From Phorcus lineatus (taxonomy: Eukaryota > Mollusca > Gastropoda > Trochida > Trochidae): DNA of 64,000 bases. Location of the stretch: NCBI GenBank assembly GCA_921293015.1, contig OV121092.1:47701064-47765063 (forward strand). The letters run 5' to 3'. This document shows, in pieces, positions 35,925 through 46,276 of this stretch. The notes beneath the pieces are model-generated. The model ran no database searches and had not been told where the DNA came from. It worked only from the letters and a program-made list of their open reading frames with translations. A program made the position numbers and the translations under genes. Position 1 is the first letter of the stretch, and every line of letters begins with the position of its first letter.

Positions 35925-36490
35925 GGATGGCATTTTGCAAAGATTTTGGAAGGGTAGGGGTGATTATGTCAGATAAAAGCAAATCATTCTTTTCATAATC
36001 CACATCTTCAGGTTCTGAAATACAAATCCTGGTTAAAGGATTTTTGCTTCTCTAATATATAGTTTCCATCAGTAAGGACTTCCCCAGATTCAGAAGTGAT
36101 CTTTTAAATTCCTCTTCTTTAATTTTTTTCAAATTCGATCTGCATGTGAATGTCATTAATGATGACTTTGCAAAACTCGGCAAAACCAAACCCCGGCTGA
36201 TTATACACTGTACTATTTTCCCCTCAAAGGAGCAAAATATTTTTCCACTTCTTCACTCCTATTGACAGTTTAAATCGGTTTGAAATCAGATTGTTTTGAA
36301 AATACCATCCACAGTAACCATTGTCACCAAGAACAGTAAATTCAGCTAAAGTCACACGAATGAGTACGTGTTTGATTTGAAAGTTAGCGGAAAATAGTGA
36401 GAAGTAGTGATAGTTTGATAGACGGTTTGTATTAAGAACAATGAATTCATCTTCAGTATCCGATTGATTATATCTGGAGCACATGATTAC
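35925..36490 (-). pseudogene. L1/Tx1-like LINE ORF2, upstream (pre-RT) segment
   Basis: Minus-strand codons just upstream of the RT domain of the LINE that continues at 28623-27285. A first frame reads FSANFQIKHVLIRV and then, after a stop, NQPGFGFAEFCKVIINDIHM. Next is the linker ITSESGEVLTDGNYILEKQK (about 36100-36040), a landmark found just before RT in L1-like ORF2 (family pattern GEILTDxxxILxxxxxFY). Finally comes EDVDYEKNDLLLSDIITPTL, ending at about 35930 at the DIRS border. Codons for the endonuclease domain were not found further upstream, where a mariner copy lies. Confidence 0.75.
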
Positions 36491-36879
36491 ATTGTATTCT
36501 AAGCAAAAAAGGGATTTTCCAAACTCGATAGATTATCAACAAAGTGTTTTATTTTGGGTCACTTCTTGTTAGATTGATTTGGTGAAAATGTTTAAGGTTA
36601 AAACTTTTTTTTTATCGAACACCTGTTAAAATGGAAAAGAACAGTAATAGCTTCACTTAGTTTATTACCAATTGCCTTCCATACATCACTACCCTAACCA
36701 CGAGGCTTTACACAAGCCCGAACAATCTGCACGCTTTTCTATCCCACACACCAAGACTTCCTCTTCCGTCATGCGCATTACAAACTTCATTTATAATGTT
36801 ACATTACTTCCGTTGCAGTGAAATGTACATCAACAACACCATGGCTGAAAGTCAGTCCCAGGTAGTTACTTTTTCACAG

Positions 36880-37790
36880 AAGTACAACAACCGGAATTAA
36901 TCAGATAACGGAAACACTGTTGCAGTAGATGTCTTCTGACTGGCCACGCCTCAGTAGCTGCCTTGAGTTCATCATCATTGCAAAATCTTTTACAGCGCAA
37001 GTGTGACTTCAATTGGCAAACAGATGGAAGTTGATTGGGGCCAGATATAGATGTTAGGGGGGATTTTTAGTTGTTCAAAGCCACATTGTTGAAGTGCAAC
37101 CTGTGCAATACAACTTTTGAGCACTAAAGCATTGACATGAAGAAGCATAACTCCAGCAGTCAACATGCCGCACCTCTTCTTCTTGATCGCCGCTCTCAAT
37201 TGCTTCATTGACAGCATTGTAGTCTCCTGTAATTGTAGTTTTATGAGGTTAATAGTCTATAAGTATCAGGCCCGTTGAATACCAGAAAATGGTTACCATG
37301 ATCGTGTAAGCAGAAGGCCAAGTTCTGAACTTCTGGGGTGCAGGAGTGTGCTGATACTTCCTTTGCAAGGATTCTTGATTGGTGTCAGGATCCCGGTGAT
37401 GATCCAACCAGATGGGCATGAAAGATATTGAGATCAGCACTGTAGATGTCCAAGAGCTCAGGACTGGATTCAACTCTCTGGTGTCTTCCTTGTACATCTT
37501 GCAGACAACTTGGACATTATGGTGGGAAATGCCGCCATAGACAAGTGCTACCACATCAACTGTAATGACTTCAACAGGCCTTCCTTAAAGTGGGTCATCG
37601 TCAAAGGAGCTGCGACCCCACTTAAACTCAGCTGACCATTTTGCAACAGTAGAATATACAGTAAAATTCTTGCCCATACACATTGGTCATACGTTTATGT
37701 ATTTCATTCGCATTCACCCCTTCTTTCGTGAGAAACTTGATAACCGCACAATGCTCAGTCTTAGGAGACTTTCCATGATTACGGGTGGGT
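36880..37790 (-). pseudogene. mariner-family transposase remnant, copy 2
   Basis: Minus-strand copy of the family at 9717-10605. It reads TEHCAVIKFLTKEGVNANEI then HKRMTNVYG (about 37770-37690), then DHHRDPDTNQESLQ, KFRTWPSAYTIMVTIFWYST and GLILIDY (37440-37249), AAIKKKRCGMLTAGVMLLHV (about 37195-37135), PPNIYIWPQSTSICLP, and RFCNDDELKAATEAW near the end. FWxSxGxxLIDY and the N-terminal motif are mariner signatures. The HDNA aspartate is Val here and Ile in copy 1. Several frame breaks are present. Confidence 0.88.
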
Positions 37791-38329
37791 ACCTGTGTTC
37801 AACAGGCTGTTAATCTCAAGCACATGATTGGGAAGGGTTGTTTACGTCTGTAAACTGTTGTCAAATGGCCTATCTTGTCGTCAAGGGTGTATGAATACTC
37901 ACTTCTATGAACTTCCATAGTTTTTTTTATCATTCTTTTGGTTAACTTCAAACTCTATCTTAACAAATATCTAAACGTACCTGTCCAAGAAATACCTCTG
38001 AAAGTGGGTATGGAGCCCAATTCCAAAGAAATGTCACTCAATTACCCACTGTTCTTATCCGAGTACGGTGTTAACAAGAAAAAAGTGAGCATGGCTCACA
38101 TACCCCCTACCTTTAAAAATCCCTGCCAAGTTATGAATTTCTCGATATATATCACAATCATAAAGTAGTGACTGATAGTGTGTGAAAGTGAGGATTACAG
38201 TCGTGTGTATGTTACTGGTACCGCTACTAGGAAGCATGACACTCATGGTACCATGACTAGAGAAGGAGAAAAGAATGAACAAATATTCATACAAATCTAG
38301 TCTGAACAAGTAAAGAAGTTAGCACAGCT

Positions 38330-39245
38330 CATATACCCCCGCTTCAAACTATAGTCTGGCTTTCTTTGTTGGTCTAACCTTCAAAAAGCTCACTTAGGGA
38401 TCATGGCTATTAGTGTATTAAGTTTGTTGAAGCTAGCATCTATAGTTTAGGAGATATGCTCAGGAAAAAGCACTTTGTAAGATAGTCATTGTTTTAGTTA
38501 CCGCAAAAACTAAAAATAATTTGTTGGTCTTACCCTAAATAGGCACACCTATGGATCATGGTTGAGAAGTGTATGAAGTTTGGTGAAGATAGCATGTATA
38601 CTTTAGGAGATATGCTCCAGCGTAAGCAGGGGGTATAATTATTATGATTCTCAATAACATGATTTACTAAAAGTGTCTGTAAAAGTTTAAAGTAAATGTG
38701 TCCCCATTGGAGCAACAGATCTGTTAATCGCTACAAGTCACTCACAAGTCGATTCAATTGCGCAATCAAGTGCCAAAAGTCTGTCTCAAAAATAATATTT
38801 CGGAAATGGCTTTCAAACTCTATCAAGAGCATCAACAAATGTGTCCAAAACCAAAATTTCATTCACCTAAGTGTGATACTGTCTGAGAAAACTTGTCCCC
38901 ATTGGAGAATCAGACCTGTTAATCGCTCCAAGTCCAATTTCAGAAGCAATCGTCATAACTCTTTAATAATTTCTCCTCTAGGTGTAATAGTTTCTGAGAA
39001 AATCTGGCCCCATTGTACAGCATATAACTATAAGTCCAAAAATTACGTTTCCATGGAAACAAAAAAAAAAGTGAATGTGGTCCAAACTGTAGACACGGTT
39101 ATGATTAACAAGTATGCAAAGTTTTCTTGATCGAGACCTAACGGTTTTTGAGTAAATTAACCGGACGGATAGACGGACGGAGAGACGGAAGGACAGACGG
39201 AATGACCGCTATATACCCCCGCTTACCTCGTAGCAGGGGTATAAT
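38330..39245 (+). repeat. Dispersed repeat with internal duplications, ending in GGACGG array
   Basis: Starts near CATATACCCCCGCTTC and ends with AGCAGGGGTATAATT; a similar GCAGGGGGTATAATT occurs internally at about 38627. It contains two diverged copies of a 90-bp block (about 38372-38461 and 38523-38613, sharing GGATCATGG and GGAGATATGCTC). Two copies of CCCCATTGGAG then TGTTAATCGCT follow (about 38702 and 38898). A (GGACGGA)n-like array lies at 39160-39205. The 144-codon frame at 38696-39130 is made of these duplicated units and is not a gene. Confidence 0.75.
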
Positions 39246-41200
39246 TAATTAAAACAAACAAGAGATAATGCAAATATGGAAAAAAGAGAAGGTAGATACA
39301 TCACAACCTCTCAGGTCACAGGTTACATATGTTGTGTTATGAAAATAGGCTTCTCAGCATATCACTATGCAGTCTTGGACACTAGCCAAAGGACTATGAA
39401 TCTCTGCATCTTATGAATTGTCAAAATACTCACATTTTGAAACTGATCAGCTGTGGTATCATGTCTGTTCGTCTAATTATTTAAAAGTGTAAGTTTCCTG
39501 TGAGGGAGAATGGGAATGGAAAGTAAAGATGCTTTTGAAGGGAATCCAGTAAGTTTCGTAGCAAGTAATGCATTGTGCAGAAGCATAAAGCATGCAACTA
39601 ATATATTTATAAAAAAAAATTAACCACCTTTTGCAAATAAATTTAAGCTTATTTGAATACCGCTCTGAGATCCAACAACAAAAAATGACATGCCATGGTC
39701 AATTGATTAAACATCATCTTAATTTTAATTTCATTAAATATCAATAAGTGCCGAATATGTTTATCATTATACCTGATTCATTGTCTTAACATGTCACTTA
39801 TTAACTACCTCTTAAACCTGTAGAAAATAATATATCATTAAGTAAAGTTTCGGAAATGGAGTTTTTGTTTCTTTTTTCAACAGGTAAAATTATAGTAGGT
39901 GAAGTTGTGTTCATAATATTTACCTATTGTAAAATATATGTAAAATATGAGAAAATAACACCCAGCATAGATTTTATACAAAAACACTCCATTTCGATTT
40001 GGTTGGAAGAAAAGAGGTCATTTTATGTTTTATGACTTATGAAATATGAACAACTTGCGGGCAGATTCTTCTATGAAAGAGCACACTGATGATTGAAGAA
40101 ATATATATTGAAAATGTTAATATAACAACAACCCTCCCCAAAGTTTTTAAGCTTCTATACAATTGTTGCAGAAAAAGGTTTCTTGTTTTGTCCAGATTTC
40201 AGAGAAATTAAGCAAAAAACCCTTGTGTATAGCCAAAAGTCTTACTCTATGAGGGACAGGTGCCAATTCTGACAATGTATACACAGACATGATGTTTACA
40301 CAACACTTAATTCTAGTGTGTCAGTTGAGACTGCTGAACATCTTGTATAATAACTAGAAATCACACACCAGTTTAATGATTCTCAGTCTGCTTATGTTAA
40401 AAGGTTAGTTAAAAGACATGAAAATTCAAATTCAAAATAAAAAATATTCATTCAGGAGACTCGGAGACAACAAAGTGATTTAATATTTTTTTAAATTTAA
40501 TTGTGAATACATGTTACCAAAACAGTGATTAAAGTTTAACTTACCGTATCCAGTAAATGATTTTACGAAAAAGTAAGTTTTGACAAAATGAACAATGAAA
40601 TATATTGAAAGCCTGTCTTTGAAAGTTAACTAAATGATTTGAATGTTATTATCTTCAGAAATATAAATCAACCTTCACACTTTTTTCACCTCATGGTCCA
40701 TGCAGTGTTGCTTTAATAGAACAGTGTATAAGCTTACTTTACAGTTCTGAAATAATGAAAAGGTTATAGAGATAAGGTGTATGACTAAATTCTGATTAGT
40801 CAATCCCTTTAGCCAGCCAATCGGAGGTCACAGAGAGTTTGCCCACATCAGTTGGGTCCTGTCTAATAGCCCCTCAGCAGCATATGGGACACTGTTTAGC
40901 TACCATCTTAGAGGAAACATAGAAATAGGTTACAATTCACATTTCTCACAAAACTGTGTCAAGGATTGGCTTTCAGTAACTTTAGGGCGAGTGAGCAAAC
41001 TTTTAAGCTTTCCCTTGTTTCATTTCAGTGCAAAATCAAAGTATTAAATAGTACAGGTATTTAAAATCTCTTAACTGACAAAATGAAGCCAATTTGAAAA
41101 AATGTGAAAACAAATTTTTGAAATTTTTTTCTTTATCTATGTGTTGAGTCTATACAAAAAGTCATACATAGTGACTGATTGATACATTTATTATATAGTA
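39246..41200. other. AT-rich non-coding stretch
   Basis: No gene, RNA or repeat is supported. A slightly GC-richer portion at 40800-40880 carries no open frame. Confidence 0.4.
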
Positions 41201-41204
41201 TTAA

Positions 41205-42809
41205 ATAGCCACTCAGTGAGTTTCATAACATATTCGTTATTTACCGTTGATACGAACCTAAATGTCATATGTGGTGATATAAAATCAAAACATCTTAAGT
41301 TTTCATGTCCAAAAGACATATATCAATCTCATTGAAATCAGCCCGAAACTAATCGCTCATACCTCGCTGCGTTTCTTGATCTGACCACGGCTCCGTAAGA
41401 GCCGCGTCAGACGGCCTTGACCGCCACACTGTGCCAGCCAATAAGAATCGAGGCTGGAAAGACTTCGGCAACTGTTGAATTGACATTCAAAACATCACAT
41501 CTAACCTTTGTATCTCGGGATTCGAGCTTTTTCTGAATGGACCCGAGAAAAGCCGAGCTGGGATGAATGCAAAATGATCGTGGGTGTGTTGACTATCATG
41601 ATGAATACGCTGGTCGGAAATTTAGCAATGTCTGCGACCTGAGGAGGATAGTGATTAAGATGTATTATCGAGACAAAATTTGCGTTTGATTTGGCATATT
41701 CTTCGTCCAAAAGACGTTTTTAAAAAAATTAAAAGTTATAGTGAAGAAATTTACCACAAAAAAAAATACGTACGACACATTATTGAATAGGTCTACAAAG
41801 TTTATATCAAAATTAGGTCGACAACAATTTTGTCAAAGGGTTTCGAGGAATTCATATCAATTTTTAAATTTCAAATTAAGTATTTTTGTGAACGGGGGCA
41901 GGTAAATAAATCAGAAAATGTAGAAACAGAAACCTTTGCAATTGGATTTGATCAGTGACATACTGTTATTTATTTAGAACTCAGAAGTGTGCAATGGCTG
42001 ACCATCCACCTGATCCCCGACCTTCTACCCCCGGGGGTTATCGACAACCACGGTGCCCCCTCTCGCTTCTTTGCTTTCATTCTAATTTCCTGGATCCGCC
42101 ACTGGTGTGTATCTCAAGAGTGACAATTATGTTTTCAGTAAAAAGCTTATCATACAACTCAAAATGATAGATCTCAGTTGCAACAACAATGTTGCAACAA
42201 TTTTTTATGCTATCTTTTCCAAACTTTTGCAAAACATTTTTCAGGGCGTCCCTTATTTTCAACTTTCCGCAATCTTTCGTGATCAAACAAAACCGATATG
42301 TACGCGGACCCGTGATTGGTTAGAATAATTGGAGGTGAAAGGTCACGGTCAAGGCCGTCTGACACGGCTTTTATGGAGCCGTGGTCAGATCAAGAAACGC
42401 AGCGAGGTGCGAGCGATTAGTTTCGGGCTGATTTCAATGAGATTGGACATATATATGACAAATACTGGTTTTCCATGAAAATATAAAAACATTCTTATAA
42501 ATTTACAGAGGTGTAGATATCACGTCCAATATACATGGATACTAGTTATATAACCTAACAAACACTATCAAATCCTCACTGCCCTCCTGGCTGTTTTAGC
42601 TAAGTCTCCAAAATTACGTTTGACAATTTGACGCGCGCTATTGTCCGGTTTTCGATCATTATTGCGACGTTATACCTTCATATTGTTACTGTAAAATCCC
42701 AATAAGCTTGAATATGTGTTTTATTTGTAACAGTCGATACTTCGCGATGAAATGACACTATTTATTAAGTTTGGCATATATGACCCCCAACAACTCACGG
42801 AGTGGCTCT
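41205..42809 (+). mobile_element. TTAA-flanked element, family 2, copy A (with insert)
   Basis: The ends ATAGCCACTCAGTGAG and CTCACGGAGTGGCTCT form 14/16 inverted repeats, flanked by TTAA at 41201-41204 and 42810-42813. The copy carries a 1122-bp younger insertion (41324-42445). Removing the insertion and its 9-bp TSD leaves 474 bp, against 472 bp for copy B at 45481-49216 after its own inserts are removed. TTAA targets point to piggyBac-type mobilisation. No coding sequence is present. Confidence 0.9.
41324..42445. mobile_element. 1122-bp element with ~100-bp TIRs and 9-bp TSD
   Basis: TIRs start CAATCTCATTGAAATCAGCC and extend about 100 bp (41324-41424 and 42347-42445), sharing CCACGGCTCC, TTGATCTGACCACGG and GACGGCCTTGACC. 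A perfect 9-bp duplication GACATATAT lies on each side (41315-41323 and 42446-42454). Long TIRs with a 9-bp TSD fit Mutator-like elements best, with Merlin as an alternative. The interior has only short unrelated open frames, so it is non-autonomous. It is inserted in TTAA family 2 copy A. Confidence 0.92.
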
Positions 42810-42813
42810 TTAA

Positions 42814-43879
42814 TAATGTCCCTGTATATATTTTATCAAAGTAAAGTCTTTTTAAAAAAACATTCATGATTTGTCTTCATATTTTTGTTCTTGCATCAAT
42901 CCACTTCACTGGACATGCAATCTGTAAATATATATATACCTTATTCTCATTATCCCCTGAATTTGATTAGGTCACCTGAAATACACTCTTGTACTTAAGC
43001 TATTTGGAAATATGACTATGTCTTTAAGTCTTTTTAGTCTAGTTATTCTCTCCATGCTTTTCCCAATTCCACCTTTACATTTCCCCTTCAGATTTTCCAT
43101 TACTCATCCCTCAGCACCCTTATCCCTTCATTTTCTCTATACAAGCTTTTACAACTGATTTACTTAATGTTTCAGAGAGACGATTTGCACAAGGAAAGGA
43201 GAGGTTGAACAAGGAAGAATTGTTCATCTCCATATGTTCTTATGCAGCGTGTTCAGTGAATTTGTCTTGAAGTAAAGATCAAAGATTAAAAAATATTTTT
43301 CATAAAACATGATAACATTTTGTGACAAAATAATGGTGGATGAGTTGGTAGACACTGTTAAGTCATAAACAGATCGAAAGGTGGGATCATTTATAAAAAG
43401 ATATCATTTTGCGACATCAAATGGATGATTTTATATTATTTCAAGATAATATCTCATTGACCTTTATTTATTTAAGTGATTGTATCACTGCTAATCTGCC
43501 TGTCAATGCTGAAGATTGTAATATTTTTGCTAAGACTGAATATAAAAGGATAACATATCATCATTCATATTTAATGCCTGTAAATAATAACTTCATTTCT
43601 CATTCTAGGATGTTGATCAATCCGCCTTCAATCTGCCTACGAACCCAACAAATTGCTTGATTCATCTTATCAACATTGTGCATTATTAGATTGGATGATT
43701 GGATGATTTTAGAAAAGTTCTTACACACTGGTTTGTACATAAAATATTGTTATGATTTGAGGTGTATTTCATGTAGAAGTTTGTATTACAGAGCTGTTAA
43801 TATTTAAATTTTTATTAAAACTATTCTAAAATTGATGCATGTTTTGTTGTATTTTTGGTGTTTGAAAAAAGCATCCAAA
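42814..43879. other. AT-rich non-coding stretch
   Basis: An 83-codon frame at 43409-43660 has no recognisable domain. No repeats seen. Confidence 0.4.
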
Positions 43880-44360
43880 ATGCTTGCAGGAGGGAGAGTG
43901 TGTTGTTGAGATGCCTCCGAAGTATTGCCAAAGATTTCCGGCAGTGCTTCCGAAACTTCTCAAGTTTGTGGCAGTGCTTCCGCAGGATCTCCACCCGTTT
44001 GCAGCAATGCTATCTCCACAAAAAAAGTTTACTAGGGCTTGAGAAGGCCTTCTGGCAATACTTCCGCACCATCTCCACAAGTAAACTTAATGAGGGATTA
44101 AGAAGGCTTTCTGGCAATACTTCCAAACCATCTCCACAAGATATTGGCAATGCCTCCGCCCAATCTCCACAATTTAAGTTCATAAGGTTTTGAGAAGGTT
44201 TTATGGCTTTCTGGCAATGCTTCGTGAACCATATTCACAAATAAAGTTTATGAGGGCCTGAAGGCTTTCTGGCAATACTTCCGAAACCACTAGCGGAGAT
44301 GGTCTAGAAGTACTTGCAATGATAAAATTCTTGTTGTGGCAATGCTTCCGCAACATATTT
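43880..44360. repeat. Tandem minisatellite, CTTCCG/CTCCAC units
   Basis: Units of about 70-90 bp built on GGCAATACTTCCGCACCATC, TCCACAAGTAAA, TTATGAGGG and GAGAAGGCTTTCT. A shorter subrepeat, GGCAGTGCTTCCG with period about 45, lies in the first part. Frames on both strands stay open for 84-112 codons because the units lack stops, not because they are genes. Confidence 0.85.
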
Positions 44361-44524
44361 TCTAGGGATTCTTTTATTAGGGGATGTTCTCATTCTATCA
44401 GGAAAGCAGTCAATTGCATCATTTTCAGCCTAGTCTTAAGTTCTTGACATGTCCAGAGATAAATCTTAATTAACCTGTTTGTTTGAAAAATATAATAGTG
44501 ATTACAAGTTTATAATAAGGTTAA

Positions 44525-45033
44525 AGGCACTAGTGCACACTTTTACGGTATAAATTGGCTATTTTAAGGTTAACGAGGACTTATGCATTCATTGAAACTT
44601 TCTATCGATGCAATGAAATACTAAACATTCTTTACAATTTACCTGCAATCAGCAATGAAAACGTTAAGATAGCCGCTGTTAAGACAACGGCTGAACTAGT
44701 ACTGTGCGGAGCTATTGGATTTACCTAAACTCTGAACTGAGAACAAATCATGAAATAAGATTTATGAAAGCAATGTTGTAAATTATAGCGGCTGCCATTT
44801 CCGTTTTTCTGGTTATGAGCATAATATTCAATATTTCTGACATCGTAGTTCATGCGGATTTAATGTAACGTAACATTAAATACTTCCGGCCTTTAAAAAT
44901 CCACTTTACTACCTGAATACGTAAAAATTTGTTTAATAACTTACGAGGTAGATTACTTGAGTGAGGATATCAAGAGATATGCAGTATCTGTGCATTCGTT
45001 GTGTTTATGAAATATTGGCGTGCACTAGTGCGT
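44525..45033 (-). mobile_element. TTAA-flanked MITE, family 1, copy 2 (509 bp)
   Basis: Inverted copy of 16997-17582 with ends AGGCACTAGTGCACAC and GCGTGCACTAGTGCGT, flanked by TTAA at 44521-44524 and 45034-45037. The central palindrome at 44860-44879 is kept with one change. The length differs from copy 1 by 77 bp of internal indels. Confidence 0.93.
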
Positions 45034-45605
45034 TTAATCATGAAAAAAATTATCAGGTGTTTCTATGAAAATATATTGAATAAACCTAATAAAATAAATT
45101 CAATGTAACTTTTCTTTAAGATTTAAAATGGCGTGATTTTAAAAGTTTTTATTTGAACTGTTGATCTGACATATATTGTATACCACATGAACTTATATAT
45201 TATAAAGTTACCTAAATATCCCACAACATAATGTGTAAATAATGGCACATTCTTTTACCTATAAATACAAAGTGCAAACATATATAAATGTTTATATTTT
45301 CATTATCAATCTCTCAAAGTATACACATCGCTATTTTGAACTATTATGATGTCAGAATGTCCTAGAATATTGTTATCAATTCAGTAACTAAATATGAAGA
45401 AGTTACCAAGCGCGACCTAGCGGCAGTCGGGACAGGACGCACGGTAAAGAGTTCCGATGAAAAACACTTTTTTAAGTTAAAAAGCCACTCCGTGAGTTGT
45501 TGGAGTCATATATGCCAAACTTAATCAATGGTGTCATTTGATCGCCGAGTATCGACTGTTACCAAAAAGACACATTTTAAAGCTTATTGTTTTTTTATGT
45601 ACAGT

Positions 45606-46157
45606 TCAATTCAATTCAATTCTTTTATTTCGGTTTGTAGGCCATCGGCCCACGTACAATACATGTTAACATTTATTAAGATTTTGTAGAGTAGACAATA
45701 AAGTTATACAACGATAATTTATAACATGGTTAATTCATTGACATTCTTCTATAAGCAAGCGCTTCTCTGATGAAATTGGAATATTTTACAAGGGAATATC
45801 TACAATTACTAGTTAAAATATTATGATATTGAGTAACAAAATTTAACTGACCATTTATAAGAATGTATTTATCCCTTATTACATCATAAGCATTACATTC
45901 GAACAAGTTACACCATAATCACACATTTTACACCTCTTATCTACATTCACACCTCTAATATTGCAACGTAAAGGGAGCGAATTTAATCTAAGAAGACAAA
46001 TATTTCTTCTTACAGATACTTGGTTGATAAAATTAACATAAAACTCAACATTTAAGAGTGACTTAATTTCTTTAAAGTGGATTAAACGAGAAGATATATT
46101 TACGTTACCAAAGATACGCTGTTTATCACAATCAATTACTCTATTCTTAAAATACTA
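45606..46157 (-). mobile_element. LINE 3' end inserted in family 2 copy B
   Basis: A 552-bp minus-strand insert with a perfect 10-bp TSD TATGTACAGT (45596-45605 and 46158-46167). Minus-strand codons show the LINE C-terminus (RCKMCDYG, then YSLVKYSNFIREALAYRRMS) before a stop near 45745. A 3' UTR follows, containing GGGCCGATGGCCTACAAACC and AATAAAAG, then an (AATTG)n tail. The 3' UTR resembles the end of the LINE at 51380-51420 (GGGCTGGTAGCCC... AATAAAC), so both belong to related families. Confidence 0.88.
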
Positions 46158-46276
46158 TATGTACAGTGGCAATTATGAACAAAGAACGTCGAAATTATGA
46201 TCGAAAACCGGACAGTGGCGCGCGTCAAATAGTCAAACGTAATTTTGGAGACTTATCTAAAACAGCCTGGATGGTA

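Noticed and set aside
38696..39130. 144-codon open frame
   Set aside because: Composed of internally duplicated repeat units; no family resemblance.
43826..44193. Opposed open frames of 84 and 112 codons
   Set aside because: Produced by stop-free minisatellite units.
45380..45476. 5' continuation of the 49.2-kb LINE on the left of TTAA copy B
   Set aside because: An open frame is present, but joining it across the TTAA site gives a stop or a frame change, and I see no LINE motif.
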